From Candidatus Gastranaerophilales bacterium (lineage in GTDB: Bacteria > Cyanobacteriota > Vampirovibrionia > Gastranaerophilales > Gastranaerophilaceae): DNA of 64,000 nt. The notes below the pieces were generated by a model, which saw only the letters and a list, made by a program, of their open reading frames with translations, was not told where the DNA came from and did no database searches. Positions 1 to 9,559 of this stretch are shown here, piece by piece. Both the position numbers and the translations under genes were made by a program. Every line of letters begins with the position of its first letter. Within the stretch, counting starts at the first letter, position 1. Location of the stretch: positions 24,289-88,288 of the forward strand of contig CALUWD010000006.1 of NCBI GenBank assembly GCA_944324385.1, written 5' to 3'.

Positions 1-1005
1 AACCAATCTAAAAAACTTTTACACTGTTCAAACTTATATTGGAGTGAACCTCAAATAGAGCTTGCGCAAAAACTCTGCAACAACAGCTCTTTTGATAAAG
101 CATTTTTCTGTAACAGTGGCGCAGAGGCAAACGAGGCGGCATTAAAACTTGCAAAAATTTATGCCAAAAAAAACAAAGGTGACAATTGCACAAAATTTAT
201 TGCCTTTAAAAATTCTTTCCATGGAAGAACAATAGGAGCTCTTAGCTTGACAGGTCAGGATAAATACCAAAAAAATTTCACTCCGCTTATGAGTGAGGTA
301 AAATTTGCCGCATACAACGATATAAATTCGCTTAAAGAATGTCTTGATAAAAATGTATGCGCGATATTTCTTGAGCCTATTCAGGGCGAAGGGGGTATAA
401 TTCCCGCAAAAGAGGAGTTTTTAAAAGAAGTCAGAAAAATTTGCACAGAAAATGATATCGCTCTTATTTTTGATGAAGTTCAGTGCGGCATGGGCAGATG
501 CGGCAAGCTTTTTGCCCATCAGATTTATAATATTAACCCTGATATTGTTACTCTTGCAAAAGCTATTGGCGGCGGTATCCCGATGGGGGCAATGCTTGCA
601 AATGATAAATTCGCCTCATCCTTTGGTATTGGCGACCATGCAAGCACTTTTGGCGGCAACTTACTTGCGTGCGCCTGCGCTAACGTTGTTGTTGATGAAA
701 TTCTAAATACAAATCTACTTAAAAATGTAGCGCAAATGAGTGCTTATTTTTGTGAAAAATTAAACAAGTTGAAAGAAAAATATTCTTTTATAAAAGATGT
801 AAGAGGTCTTGGCTTAATGCTTGGAATGGAGCTTGATATTAATCCAAAAGATGTTGTAAATAATGCCTTTAAAGAGGGGCTTTTAATACTCAGTGCAGGC
901 TCAAGTGTTGTTCGATTTGTGCCGCCTTTAATTATCGACAAAAAGGTGGCAGATGAAGGATTTTTTATTTTAGAGAAAGTTTTTAAAAACATAAAAGGAG
1001 AATAA
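1..1005 (+). CDS. argD: Acetylornithine aminotransferase, 5' end cut by window edge
   Basis: PLP-dependent class III aminotransferase that makes N-acetylornithine in arginine synthesis. The frame is open from base 1, so the N-terminus lies outside the window. Visible family marks are SGAEANE (cofactor phosphate binding), FHGRT, the DEVQCGMGR stretch with the Asp that holds the pyridine ring, and the Schiff-base lysine in LAKAIGGG. The TTG at 247 is internal, not a start. It ends one base before argG, so the two are almost certainly co-transcribed. Its position at the head of argG-argH-argF supports ArgD over other class III aminotransferases. Confidence 0.93.
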   Translation, partial: NQSKKLLHCSNLYWSEPQIELAQKLCNNSSFDKAFFCNSGAEANEAALKLAKIYAKKNKGDNCTKFIAFKNSFHGRTIGALSLTGQDKYQKNFTPLMSEVKFAAYNDINSLKECLDKNVCAIFLEPIQGEGGIIPAKEEFLKEVRKICTENDIALIFDEVQCGMGRCGKLFAHQIYNINPDIVTLAKAIGGGIPMGAMLANDKFASSFGIGDHASTFGGNLLACACANVVVDEILNTNLLKNVAQMSAYFCEKLNKLKEKYSFIKDVRGLGLMLGMELDINPKDVVNNAFKEGLLILSAGSSVVRFVPPLIIDKKVADEGFFILEKVFKNIKGE

Positions 1006-1006
1006 T

Positions 1007-2218
1007 ATGAAAGAAAAAGTTATTTTGGCGTACTCGGGCGGATTAGACACCACTGTATTAATACCTTGGTTAAAAGAAACTTACGACTATGACATTGTTG
1101 CAGTGTGTATTGATGTCGGACAAGGAAAAGAAACCGACGGACTTGAGCAAAAAGCTCTTAAAACAGGTGCAAGCAAGTTTTATTTGCTCGATGTTACGGA
1201 AGAATTTTTACAACAATACGCCTGGCCGACACTAAAGGCTGGCGCTGTGTATGAAAGCAAATATCTCTTGGGTACATCTATTGCAAGACCCATAATAGGT
1301 AAATGCCTTGTAGATATAGCAAAAAAAGAAGGTGCAGTTGCAATTTGCCATGGTGCAACAGGCAAAGGTAACGATCAGGTAAGATTTGAGCTTGCAATAA
1401 AAGCGCTTGCACCTGAACTTAAAATCATTGCCCCTTGGAGAATATGGGAGATAAAATCAAGAGAAGATGAGATTGAATATCTTGAAAAAAGAGGCATTGA
1501 AGTACCTATGAAAAAAGATGACTCTTATTCAAGAGATAAAAACCTGTGGCATTTAAGCCATGAGGGCTTGGAGCTTGAAGATCCTGCTCTTGAGCCTAAT
1601 TTTGATAAACTTCTTCAAATGTCTGTAACTCCGCAAAAAGCGCCGGATAAGGATACTTATGTTGAAATTGAATTTGAAAAAGGTGTGCCTGTTGCAATTA
1701 ATGGTAAAAAATCAAGTGCAAAAGAACTCCTTGAAACCGCAAACAAATTAGCGGGTGAAAACGGAATTGGCATAGCAGACATTGTCGAGAACAGACTTGT
1801 CGGAATGAAATCAAGAGGAGTTTATGAAACCCCTGGAGGAACACTGTTATACCAAGCGCACGAGTATCTTGAGCATTTATGTCTGGACAGAGATACCTAC
1901 CAATACAAATTAAACATTGCAAACGAATTTGCAAAACTTGTGTATAACGGATTGTGGTTTAGTCCACTCAGGGCAGCCCTTAGTGCTTTTGTGGATGAAA
2001 CACAAAAAACGGTAACTGGTAAAGTTAAATTAAAATTATACAAAGGTAATATCATATACGCCGGCGCAACTTCACCTTATTCGCTTTACAGCGAAAGCCT
2101 TGCAAGCTTTACAACAGGTGATTTATACAATCACAAAGACGCAGAAGGTTTTATAAATCTTTTCGGCTTACCGCTGAAAGTTAGAGCAATGCTTTTAGGA
2201 GATAAAATTGATGGCTAA
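1007..2218 (+). CDS. argG: Argininosuccinate synthase
   Basis: Joins citrulline and aspartate, using ATP, to give argininosuccinate. The 403-residue protein has the normal family length. The ATP pyrophosphatase P-loop AYSGGLDTT lies at residues 8-16, and the family blocks [14 protein letters not shown] and [11 protein letters not shown] are present. ATG at 1007 follows an AAAGGAG ribosome binding site. The 3' end overlaps argH by 8 bases, which suggests translational coupling. Confidence 0.97.
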   Translation: MKEKVILAYSGGLDTTVLIPWLKETYDYDIVAVCIDVGQGKETDGLEQKALKTGASKFYLLDVTEEFLQQYAWPTLKAGAVYESKYLLGTSIARPIIGKCLVDIAKKEGAVAICHGATGKGNDQVRFELAIKALAPELKIIAPWRIWEIKSREDEIEYLEKRGIEVPMKKDDSYSRDKNLWHLSHEGLELEDPALEPNFDKLLQMSVTPQKAPDKDTYVEIEFEKGVPVAINGKKSSAKELLETANKLAGENGIGIADIVENRLVGMKSRGVYETPGGTLLYQAHEYLEHLCLDRDTYQYKLNIANEFAKLVYNGLWFSPLRAALSAFVDETQKTVTGKVKLKLYKGNIIYAGATSPYSLYSESLASFTTGDLYNHKDAEGFINLFGLPLKVRAMLLGDKIDG

Positions 2219-3599
2219 CGATAAACTCTGGGGCGGAAGATTTTGCGCTCAAACAGATGAGAAAACAGACGACTTTAATTCTTCTATAAGGTTTGATAAA
2301 AGACTTTACAGAGAAGACATCGAAGGCTCTATTGCCCACACAAAAATGCTTGAAAAACAGAGGATAATTTCCCCTGTTGATTCAAAAAACATTCAAGAGG
2401 GTTTGTCTAAAATCCTTCAAGATATTGAAAACGGCAAGGTTGAGTTTGATGTTGCCTGCGAAGATATTCATATGAATATAGAAAAGCTTTTAACTGATTT
2501 AATAGGTGAAGCAGGTAAAAAACTTCACAGCGCAAGAAGCAGAAATGATCAGGTAGCACTTGATACTAAAATGTATGTTAAAAAAGAACTTGTTAACATT
2601 AAAAATCTGCTTTTAGAGCTTGAAAAGGTAATTTTAAACAAGGCAAAAGAAAACAAAAAAACTATAATGCCCGGCTTTACACATTTGCAAAAAGCTCAGC
2701 CAATTACCTTTGCTCATCATATTTTAGCTTACTTTGAAATGTTTAAAAGAGATATTTCAAGACTCGAGGATACATACAAAAGGGCAAACACCTGCCCCTT
2801 AGGCGCTTGCGCTCTTGCAGGCACAACATATAACATAGATAGAAACTACACTTGTGAGCTTTTAGGATTTGAAACACCTGTACTAAATACAATTGACGCT
2901 GTTTCAGATAGAGATTTTGTAATTGAAACAATAAGTTGTATAAGTTTTATCATGATGCATTTGAGCAGATTTTGTGAGGAGATAATACTCTGGTGCTCGC
3001 AAGAATACAACTTTGTAAAACTTGACGACAGATACTCAACCGGCTCAAGCATTATGCCACAGAAAAAAAATCCCGATATAGCAGAGCTGGTAAGAGGGAA
3101 ATGTGGCAGAGTTTACGGCAACTTAACGGGTATTTTAACCGTTATGAAAGCTCTACCGCTTGCTTACAACAAAGATATGCAAGAAGATAAAGAGTTTTTG
3201 TTTGACTCTGTTGACACAGTTAAAATGTGTCTTGAAATTTTTACAAAAATGTTTGATACATTGACTATAAATAAAGATACAATGCTTAAATCCACAAAAG
3301 ACGGCTTTTTAAATGCAACAGATGTTGCGGATTATTTAACAAAAAAGGGCATACCTTTTAGAGATACACACAAAATAGCGGGTGAACTTGTGTTTTATTG
3401 CATACAAAATTCAAAAAATTTGGAAGAATTAACACTTGATGAATTCAAAAGACATTGCGAACTTTTTGAGGAGGATATTTACAGTGCAATTTCTCTTGAA
3501 AATTGTGTGCAAAACAGAAAAACACTTGGTGCGCCATCAAGCGAGGTAACAGAACATGTCATTAAAATTTGTGAAAAGTATATAAAGGAGAAAATATGA
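2211..3599 (+). CDS. argH: Argininosuccinate lyase
   Basis: Splits argininosuccinate into arginine and fumarate. It belongs to the fumarase/aspartase superfamily, whose signature [11 protein letters not shown] is near residues 279-289 and carries the catalytic serine loop. HSARSRNDQ near residue 105 is also typical. ATG at 2211 is preferred over the TTG just upstream, since AGGAG at 2195-2199 sits about nine bases before it; either start gives nearly the same protein of about 462 residues. It overlaps both argG and argF (ATGA junction with argF). Confidence 0.97.
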   Translation: MANDKLWGGRFCAQTDEKTDDFNSSIRFDKRLYREDIEGSIAHTKMLEKQRIISPVDSKNIQEGLSKILQDIENGKVEFDVACEDIHMNIEKLLTDLIGEAGKKLHSARSRNDQVALDTKMYVKKELVNIKNLLLELEKVILNKAKENKKTIMPGFTHLQKAQPITFAHHILAYFEMFKRDISRLEDTYKRANTCPLGACALAGTTYNIDRNYTCELLGFETPVLNTIDAVSDRDFVIETISCISFIMMHLSRFCEEIILWCSQEYNFVKLDDRYSTGSSIMPQKKNPDIAELVRGKCGRVYGNLTGILTVMKALPLAYNKDMQEDKEFLFDSVDTVKMCLEIFTKMFDTLTINKDTMLKSTKDGFLNATDVADYLTKKGIPFRDTHKIAGELVFYCIQNSKNLEELTLDEFKRHCELFEEDIYSAISLENCVQNRKTLGAPSSEVTEHVIKICEKYIKEKI

Positions 3600-4525
3600 A
3601 TTTAAAAGGCAAAGACTTTTTGACTTTAGTTGATTTTACAAAAGATGAAATTTTATATCTTTTGGACTTTGCACAAGAGATTAAAAAAGACACAAAAAGC
3701 GGGCATTTTTTACCCATTTTACAAAATAAAAATTTGGCTTTAATATTTTCAAAACCATCTCTTAGGACAAGGGTAAGTTTTGAAATAGGTATGAGGCAGC
3801 TTGGCGGAAATTCTCTGACATTAAAACAGGATGAAATAAATCTTGGTGTTAGAGAAACAATAGCAGACACCGCAAGAGTTTTATCACGTTACGTGGATTG
3901 TGTTATGATTAGAACTTTTGCACACAAGGATGTTGAAGAATTTGCAAAATATGCAACTGTACCGACAATAAACGGTTTAACCGATGATTGTCACCCATGT
4001 CAGATTATGGCAGATTTACTTACTATTAAAGAACATTTTTCAAAGCTTGAAGGGCTAAAACTCACCTATGTTGGCGATGGGAACAATGTTGCAAACAGTC
4101 TTTTAGCCGGTTGTGCGCTTGTGGGTATGGATATTACAATTGCATGTCCTAAGGGTTATGAGCCTATGGAGAAATTTTTAAATTTTGCAAAAGACACAGC
4201 AAAAAAATCAGGCTCTAAGGTTGAAATAGTTAACGACCCGATGAGTGCTGTTAGCGGCGCAAATATAATTTATACGGATGTATGGGCAAGTATGGGGCAG
4301 GAAAGTGAAGCTCAAGCAAGAAAAGAGATATTTAAGCCTTATCAAATTAACGATAAATTGTGCAGCAATGCCTCAAATGATTGCATTGTTCTACACTGTT
4401 TACCTGCCCATAGAGAGGAAGAAATTACCCACAGCGTACTTGAAAAACACGCAAAAAGTATTTTTGAGCAGGCGGAAAACAGAATGCACGCTCAAAAAGC
4501 AATATTGGCAAGCATTATAGGTTAA
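3596..4525 (+). CDS. argF: Ornithine carbamoyltransferase
   Basis: Transfers the carbamoyl group to ornithine to make citrulline. The carbamoyl-phosphate motif S-x-R-T-R is at residues 55-59. HPCQ lies near residue 133 and HCLPAHR, a mark of ornithine rather than aspartate carbamoyltransferases, is near residue 268. The 309-residue length is normal. Its start overlaps the argH stop in ATGA, closing the argDGHF run. The stop shares a TTAA palindrome with the convergent ridA, so no terminator fits between them. Confidence 0.96.
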   Translation: MNLKGKDFLTLVDFTKDEILYLLDFAQEIKKDTKSGHFLPILQNKNLALIFSKPSLRTRVSFEIGMRQLGGNSLTLKQDEINLGVRETIADTARVLSRYVDCVMIRTFAHKDVEEFAKYATVPTINGLTDDCHPCQIMADLLTIKEHFSKLEGLKLTYVGDGNNVANSLLAGCALVGMDITIACPKGYEPMEKFLNFAKDTAKKSGSKVEIVNDPMSAVSGANIIYTDVWASMGQESEAQARKEIFKPYQINDKLCSNASNDCIVLHCLPAHREEEITHSVLEKHAKSIFEQAENRMHAQKAILASIIG

Positions 4526-4899
4526 TTCTTGATTGCCACAAGTTCTATTTCAACAAGGGCTCCTTTAGGGAGCTCTTGTGCTGCAACACAAGAGCGAGCA
4601 GGTTTAGAGGTAAAGTACTCGCCATAGATTTGGTTAAATGCCATAAAGTCACTCATGTTTTTTAAAAAGCAGGTTGTTTTAACCACATGTTCAAAACCAA
4701 AACCTGCCTCTCTTAAAACGGCAGCTAAATTTTCAATAACTCTTTTTGTTTGATGTTCGATATTTCCGCCAATAAACTCATTATTCTCGGGATTAATTGC
4801 AATTTGACCCGATGTATATAAAGTATTACCGCACAAATAAGCTTGAGAGTATGGTCCTATTGCCTCTGGTGCATTTTTTGTATAAATAACTTTATTCAT
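4522..4899 (-). CDS. ridA: RidA family reactive intermediate/imine deaminase
   Basis: The 125-residue YjgF/YER057c/UK114 protein hydrolyses the enamine/imine products of PLP enzymes such as threonine deaminase. Family features are the N-terminal APEAIGPYSQA block, the conserved Arg in KPARSCV and the C-terminal ALVEIELVA. It lies eight bases after ilvA on the same strand with AGGAGAAAA before its ATG, so it is in one operon with the enzyme whose product it would detoxify. Confidence 0.93.
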   Translation of the reverse strand: MNKVIYTKNAPEAIGPYSQAYLCGNTLYTSGQIAINPENNEFIGGNIEHQTKRVIENLAAVLREAGFGFEHVVKTTCFLKNMSDFMAFNQIYGEYFTSKPARSCVAAQELPKGALVEIELVAIKN

Positions 4900-4907
4900 T
4901 TTTTCTC

Positions 4908-6110
4908 CTAAAAAGTTGATGAAATTTTATAACCTTTTTCAATAAAAGTTTGCTTTATTTCCTCTAAATGTTGAGCATTTTTTGTTTCAAGTGTAACAGA
5001 TAAATAACACTCGTTAATCTCTGTTCCCTTGCCGCCTTGGTTATGTCTTACCCTTACAACATTTGCGCCATGTTGAGCAATTATTGTTGACACATCTCTT
5101 AATTGCCCCGGTTTGTCTAGCAATTCAATTGTTAAATCGCTCAATCTGCCCTCTTTCATAAGACCACGATTAATTACACGAGATAATATATTTACATCAA
5201 TATTGCCGCCTGAAACAAGGCACACGGTCTTTTTGCCCTCAAGTGGCAATTTATTAAACATTGCAGCTGCAACACTCAGTGCGCCTGCACCTTCTGCAAT
5301 GAGTTTTTGTTTTTCAATTAAAGATAAAATTGCGCCTGCAATTTCATCTTCGCTTACCGTTACAACTTCATCCACGTATTCTTCGCAAATTTTAAAAGTG
5401 TTTTCCCCAGGGAGTTTTACCGCTGTGCCGTCTGCAAAAGTCGACACAGATGGCAATTCTATTCTTTTGTGCTCATGGAGAGAATTTACCATGCTTGGTG
5501 CACCACATGCTTGAACTCCGTACACTTTGCAATTAGGATTTAGCATTTTAACTGTATACGCCACACCTGAAATCAAGCCACCGCCACCTATTGGGACAAT
5601 TACTGCTTCCATATCACTCAACTGCTCCATAAGCTCAAGTGCAATTGTACCTTGACCTGCAATAATATCTATGTCATCAAAAGGGTGAATAAATTCCCCT
5701 TGAGTTTCTTGCTGATACTTTATTGCCGCTTGATAAGCGTCATCATAAACGCCATCCACAAGCATAATTTGAGCACCGTATTTTCTAGTTGCTTCTATTT
5801 TTGAAATTGGTGCAGTGCTCGGGATAAAAATTGCCGATTTTATATTATTTTTTTGCGCACTGAGTGCAACGCCCTGAGCGTGGTTTCCTGCAGAACATGC
5901 TATTATTCCGCGTTTTTTTTGCTCGTCGTTTAATCTGGCAATTTTATAATAAGCGCCTCTTACCTTAAAAGAACCTGTCGTTTGAAGATTTTCCGCTTTT
6001 AAATAAATATCTGCTTTATCTGATAACGATGGGGCATGAATTAAGTCCGTTTTTCTTATATTGTCTTTTAAAACTCTCTGCGCATCGTAAACTTTATCAA
6101 GTGTCAGCAT
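4908..6110 (-). CDS. ilvA: Threonine ammonia-lyase with C-terminal ACT domain
   Basis: Converts threonine to 2-oxobutyrate, which feeds isoleucine synthesis or 2-oxoacid oxidation. The PLP lysine is K49 in TGSFKVRGA and the phosphate loop is GGGGL near residue 175. A single ACT-like regulatory domain fills roughly the last 75 residues. This is the shorter TdcB/one-ACT layout of about 400 residues, not the long E. coli IlvA. ATG at 6110 is chosen because GAGG lies five bases before it; an in-frame ATG at 6125 lacks a ribosome binding site. It is followed by ridA. Confidence 0.93.
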   Translation of the reverse strand: MLTLDKVYDAQRVLKDNIRKTDLIHAPSLSDKADIYLKAENLQTTGSFKVRGAYYKIARLNDEQKKRGIIACSAGNHAQGVALSAQKNNIKSAIFIPSTAPISKIEATRKYGAQIMLVDGVYDDAYQAAIKYQQETQGEFIHPFDDIDIIAGQGTIALELMEQLSDMEAVIVPIGGGGLISGVAYTVKMLNPNCKVYGVQACGAPSMVNSLHEHKRIELPSVSTFADGTAVKLPGENTFKICEEYVDEVVTVSEDEIAGAILSLIEKQKLIAEGAGALSVAAAMFNKLPLEGKKTVCLVSGGNIDVNILSRVINRGLMKEGRLSDLTIELLDKPGQLRDVSTIIAQHGANVVRVRHNQGGKGTEINECYLSVTLETKNAQHLEEIKQTFIEKGYKISSTF

Positions 6111-6143
6111 ATTAACCTCGGTCATTACGCTATAAGTATAGCA

Positions 6144-7145
6144 CTATAAGTCTTTTTGGGCTATAAAATTTTTACTTGTACCAAAATCTTTAGAAATCGT
6201 ATCGCCAATTTGCCCAATCTCACTTTTTAGTTTTTCTAGCTCAAGGCTATTATTTGCATTAACACTTTGCTTATTTGGGTAAATCGAGTAGTTGCTTTTT
6301 GCATTTTGAGGCGAGATATTTGGCATAACCACATTTGCGCCGCTTGTGAGGGCAATTTTTCTGCCATCTTTTAAAAGTGTTTCCATTGCAGTTGTTGCAG
6401 GGATGTTAATTTTTGGCATAAGTATTCTTGTTGTCGCAAGTGCTTTTAGGGCAAGTTCAAAACTGCCGTTTGGTGAGTCTTTTAATTCTGTATCGCAGTG
6501 AGAAATAAAAGGCCCAAGCCCTACCATATCAGCATTTAGTTTTTTGAAAAATAAAATATCATCAGCAATTGATTCTATTGTTTGCTCGGGTAAACCAATC
6601 ATAACGCCTGTGCCTGTTTCAAAGCCAAGTTCTTTTAAATTATAAAGACATTTTATTCTGTTTTTAAAGTCAGAATCAGGGTGTAATTTTTTATACAAAT
6701 TTTCATCGGTCGTTTCAATTCTTAAAAGGTATCTGTCGGCACCTGAGTTTTTGTAAGCCTTGTATTCTTCCTTTGTTTTTTCACCAATGCTTAAAGTAAG
6801 CGCGACATTTAATTCTTTAATCTTTTCAATTATTGAGCACATTTTTTTTGTGTCAAAAAAATCATCTTCGCCACTTTGTAAGACAATAGTTTTGAACCCC
6901 AATTTTGCTGCTTGTTTTGCAGTTTCAATAATTTCATTTTCACTTAGTCTGTATCTTTTTACATTTTTATTTTTTGAATTAATTCCGCAATATAAACATT
7001 GTTTTTTACAAAAATTACTAAATTCTATAAGGGCTCGCAAATGCACAATATTTCCACAGTGCTCCCGTCTTATTTTATCTGCCTTTTTATAAATTTCATT
7101 AGCATTTTCACTTTTTAATATTTCAATAATTTCTTTTTTGTTCAT
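6144..7145 (-). CDS. hydE: [FeFe]-hydrogenase maturase HydE (radical SAM)
   Basis: Radical SAM enzyme needed to assemble the H-cluster diiron subsite of [FeFe]-hydrogenase. The SAM iron-sulfur cysteines are C46, C50 and C53 in FCKKQCLYC. The protein also carries VLQSGED, LSIGEKT, ADRYLLRIET, GLGPFISH and ANVVMPN, which follow HydE more closely than BioB. Length (333) fits. HydF and HydG are not in the window. A TATAAT box exactly six bases before the ATG suggests a leaderless mRNA. The gene diverges from a ThiF-like gene. Confidence 0.87.
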   Translation of the reverse strand: MNKKEIIEILKSENANEIYKKADKIRREHCGNIVHLRALIEFSNFCKKQCLYCGINSKNKNVKRYRLSENEIIETAKQAAKLGFKTIVLQSGEDDFFDTKKMCSIIEKIKELNVALTLSIGEKTKEEYKAYKNSGADRYLLRIETTDENLYKKLHPDSDFKNRIKCLYNLKELGFETGTGVMIGLPEQTIESIADDILFFKKLNADMVGLGPFISHCDTELKDSPNGSFELALKALATTRILMPKINIPATTAMETLLKDGRKIALTSGANVVMPNISPQNAKSNYSIYPNKQSVNANNSLELEKLKSEIGQIGDTISKDFGTSKNFIAQKDL

Positions 7146-7151
7146 ACAATT

Positions 7152-7180
7152 ATTATAGATTTTTTTTATTGCTTAGTCGA
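7152..7180 (-). promoter_or_regulatory. Promoter of hydE, leaderless layout
   Basis: On the minus strand a -35 TCGACT (7175-7180), a 17-base spacer and a perfect -10 TATAAT (7152-7157) end six bases before the hydE ATG, so transcription should start at or next to the start codon. It overlaps the thiF promoter on the other strand. No ribosome binding site is present. Confidence 0.6.
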
Positions 7181-7184
7181 TAAT
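7156..7184 (+). promoter_or_regulatory. Promoter of the ThiF-like gene, leaderless layout
   Basis: A -10 GATAAT (7179-7184) ends six bases before the ATG at 7191, and a weak -35 TAGATT lies 17 bases upstream. It is interleaved with the divergent hydE promoter. The perfect 9-base arms AATTATTAT and ATAATAATT frame the 45-base gap. Confidence 0.4.
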
Positions 7185-7190
7185 AATTTT

Positions 7191-7919
7191 ATGAGCAGAT
7201 ATGAAAGAAATATTTTAATAGATAAAATAGGGCAAGATGGACAAAATAAACTCTTGCGCGCAAGTGTGCTTGTCTGCGGTGCAGGTGGATTGGGTTCAAA
7301 TGTAATTTCAAATCTTGCATCTTTAGGGGTTGGAAATATTGGAATTATAGACAATGACAAAGTCGAGCTTTCTAATCTTAACAGGCAGTATATTCATAAA
7401 ATAGCTACATTGGGACAAGATAAAGTTTTAAGTGCTCAAGCCTGGATAAAAGAATATAATCCTGAAATTAATGTTATTCCATATAAAGTAAGACTAAATA
7501 AGGACAATGCAGGCGAGTATTTTAAAAAATATGATTTAATAATAGATTGTTTTGACAATTATTATTCAAAATTTATACTTTCAGATACTGCTGTAAAAAC
7601 TGGTAAAACTCTAATTCATGGCGGTGTTGAGGAGTTTATGGGGCAAGTTTGTGTAATTAAAAATAATACTGCATGTCTTGCTTGTTTTGTACCTGAGCTA
7701 TACAACTGTTCGCCAAACCTTGGCATTAAAAAAGGTATTATAAGTCCTGTTGTTTCAACTATAGCTTCAATTCAAGCCATGGAAGCTTTTAAAATTATAA
7801 CAGGAATTGGAAATGTTCTTGAAAATACTTTGCTTATTTATAACGGTTTAAATCAGGAATTTAAAAAGATTTACGGCAAAAAAAACCCCAGCTGCCCATC
7901 TTGTTCTCATTTTAATTAA
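7191..7919 (+). CDS. ThiF/MoeB/HesA-type E1-like adenylyltransferase
   Basis: This family activates the C-terminus of small sulfur-carrier proteins (ThiS, MoaD) or other acyl groups by adenylation. A nucleotide loop GAGGLG lies at residues 30-35, the Arg finger and Asp appear in NLNRQ and DCFDNYYSK, and two CxxC pairs (CLAC near 163, CPSC near 237) should bind zinc. Length (242) fits ThiF/HesA. No ThiS or MoaD-like gene is adjacent, so the substrate is unknown. It diverges from hydE, and the 3' end overlaps the convergent pgeF by eight bases. Confidence 0.85.
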   Translation: MSRYERNILIDKIGQDGQNKLLRASVLVCGAGGLGSNVISNLASLGVGNIGIIDNDKVELSNLNRQYIHKIATLGQDKVLSAQAWIKEYNPEINVIPYKVRLNKDNAGEYFKKYDLIIDCFDNYYSKFILSDTAVKTGKTLIHGGVEEFMGQVCVIKNNTACLACFVPELYNCSPNLGIKKGIISPVVSTIASIQAMEAFKIITGIGNVLENTLLIYNGLNQEFKKIYGKKNPSCPSCSHFN

Positions 7920-8616
7920 GCTTTAAAATGGCGCTAATTCTGTTTGTTGTCTTGTTTTCTTTTCTGTATGAGAAAAATAGCTCGTTATCGCAACAGGTGC
8001 AATAAGGGCATACATCAATTTTCTCTATACCCTTTTCTATTAGCTGGCGCTTATTTATCCCTTTTAAATCTGCGTAATTTTCCCTAAAAAGCCCTTTTGT
8101 ATCTTTTAGAGTCTTTTTAAGTTGCGAAATAACATCAAAATTTGTTTCAAAACAATTAAAGCAAATGCAAGGACCAATGAGCGCAATTATATTTTTAGGG
8201 TCAGAGCCCATTTTAGAAAGAGTTTTTGTAGCAATGGATTGCGCTGTTCCTCTCCAGCCAGCATGAACAACTGCGCCTATATTTTGTTTTTCATCATAAA
8301 GTATAACAGGAGTGCAGTCGGCGTAATTTAAAAATATTGCAAAATCATTCCTTGTAACTATAAGCGCATCAGTATTTGGATAATCTGTTATATTCTGCGC
8401 TAAGGCTATGTTATCACTATGGGTTTGTTGAGGACTAATGAGATTTTTTACATTTAAAAATTTGCAAATATCTTTTTTGTTTTCTTGTGTAATATTATAG
8501 CAAGTTTCATCTTTAGTTTTTATATAGCTTTCTTTTGTTGTAAAAAAACACTCAGCTTTATTCATCAAATCTGATTTTACTATTTTTTTATTGTTTATAT
8601 AATCAAAATAAAACAT
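7912..8616 (-). CDS. pgeF: PgeF/YlmD (YfiH) family laccase-fold protein
   Basis: Members were called polyphenol oxidases. They are now described as purine nucleoside phosphorylases/adenosine deaminases or peptidoglycan-editing factors. The family core DCTPVILYD and HAGWRGT is clear, with GPCICFNCF supplying the metal-site cysteine and a further histidine in QQTHSDN. Length (234) is typical. The ATG at 8616 directly follows a long hairpin with no ribosome binding site, so either the leader is unusual or translation starts at a later Met (codon 18). Confidence 0.85.
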   Translation of the reverse strand: MFYFDYINNKKIVKSDLMNKAECFFTTKESYIKTKDETCYNITQENKKDICKFLNVKNLISPQQTHSDNIALAQNITDYPNTDALIVTRNDFAIFLNYADCTPVILYDEKQNIGAVVHAGWRGTAQSIATKTLSKMGSDPKNIIALIGPCICFNCFETNFDVISQLKKTLKDTKGLFRENYADLKGINKRQLIEKGIEKIDVCPYCTCCDNELFFSYRKENKTTNRISAILKLN

Positions 8617-8618
8617 AA

Positions 8619-8683
8619 AATTATGGCAAGTTTTGTAAGTGTTTTTTAGATTTTAACACTTATGTTTAAAACTTGCCATAATT
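8619..8683 (-). terminator. Large inverted repeat between an EF-hand-like gene and pgeF
   Basis: Outer arms 8621-8634 and 8668-8681 are perfect complements (14 bases, extendable to 16). Inner arms 8636-8643 and 8655-8662 pair after a small bulge, leaving an 11-base loop. Read on the minus strand it is followed by a T-rich stretch, as in an intrinsic terminator for the gene ending at 8687. It also ends only a few bases before the pgeF ATG, so it could act as an attenuator for that gene. Confidence 0.6.
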
Positions 8684-8686
8684 AAT

Positions 8687-9478
8687 TTAAAAATTTTCTT
8701 CATAAATTTTTTGCGCTAAATCTTGCAGTTGTTCGTTATCAAGATTTTTTGCAGCTTGCGCCTCTTGCGGTGTAATTAGTCCGTCTATTTTTTGTGCATC
8801 AAATTCTGCGCCATTTTCATTTTGAACAAGTCCGTCAACCGCCATAAGGTAGCTTGCGTATTCTTTAGGACTTAAAGTAATGTCTGAGCCTGTAATATTC
8901 ATTTCTTCAAAAGTGTCTTTTAAATTGCCGGTAAAATCCTTGTAAGATCTTACTTCGTAACTGTCAATTGAATCATTCGCATCTGCACCGTTGGCTATTT
9001 GGTTTGCCTTACCAATTGCATAAGCATCTGCTTTTGCAAAATTAAGCGCAGAGCCTGCAATGTCATCACCATTTTTTGCATATTTTATGCCGCCGTATTT
9101 TGCAACGTCGCTTGCAAAAATATCATTTTGAAATACGTTGCCTTTTTTATTCAATAAATCTTGTCCTTCTTCTGTTTTAAAAATATTGTCATTTTCTTTT
9201 CCAAAAATGCTTTTAACATTATCAAAAAATCCGTTTTGTGTATCTTGGGCGGTTATATTTGATGAATTATGTCCGCGAAAATCTTGTAATGTAGAACTAA
9301 AGTCTTCAAGAGCGACTGTAATGCCTGATTTATTTGTTTCGCCTTGGGCTTTTTTGTCTGCAAGATCTATAATTGATGTGTCAGGTTCTTCACTATATCT
9401 ATTGGCCCTGCTTATACCTCTTAATGTTTGATAAGCTCCAGAGTCGTAAATACCGCCATTTTCAATAGTTGTTCCCAT
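8687..9478 (-). CDS. Hypothetical acidic protein with degenerate EF-hand-like loops
   Basis: 263 residues, no signal peptide, no membrane segment, many Asn, Asp and Gly. Two stretches near the C-terminal half resemble calcium-binding loops: DANDSIDSYEV near residue 167 and DAQKIDGLITPQEA near residue 231. Family unknown. It resembles, in style, four other EF-hand proteins in the window (11356, 22655, 50201, 50994). AGGGAG lies six bases before the ATG. Calcium binding is an inference from loop spacing only. Confidence 0.7.
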   Translation of the reverse strand: MGTTIENGGIYDSGAYQTLRGISRANRYSEEPDTSIIDLADKKAQGETNKSGITVALEDFSSTLQDFRGHNSSNITAQDTQNGFFDNVKSIFGKENDNIFKTEEGQDLLNKKGNVFQNDIFASDVAKYGGIKYAKNGDDIAGSALNFAKADAYAIGKANQIANGADANDSIDSYEVRSYKDFTGNLKDTFEEMNITGSDITLSPKEYASYLMAVDGLVQNENGAEFDAQKIDGLITPQEAQAAKNLDNEQLQDLAQKIYEENF

Positions 9479-9507
9479 TTTGTTCTCCCTATAATAAAAT
9501 ATTCCTC

Positions 9508-9536
9508 TTGCATTATTAAAAACTTTTTTAATGCAA
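9508..9536. repeat. Inverted repeat upstream of the EF-hand-like gene
   Basis: Arms TTGCATTA (9508-9515) and TAATGCAA (9529-9536) are perfect complements and the inner A and T runs extend the pairing. It lies in the 81-base gap between a HAD phosphatase and the EF-hand-like gene, both on the minus strand. There is no T-tail directly after it, so an operator or 5' structure is as likely as a terminator. Confidence 0.35.
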
Positions 9537-9559
9537 AAATTGCGGGAAAACTTTTTGTG

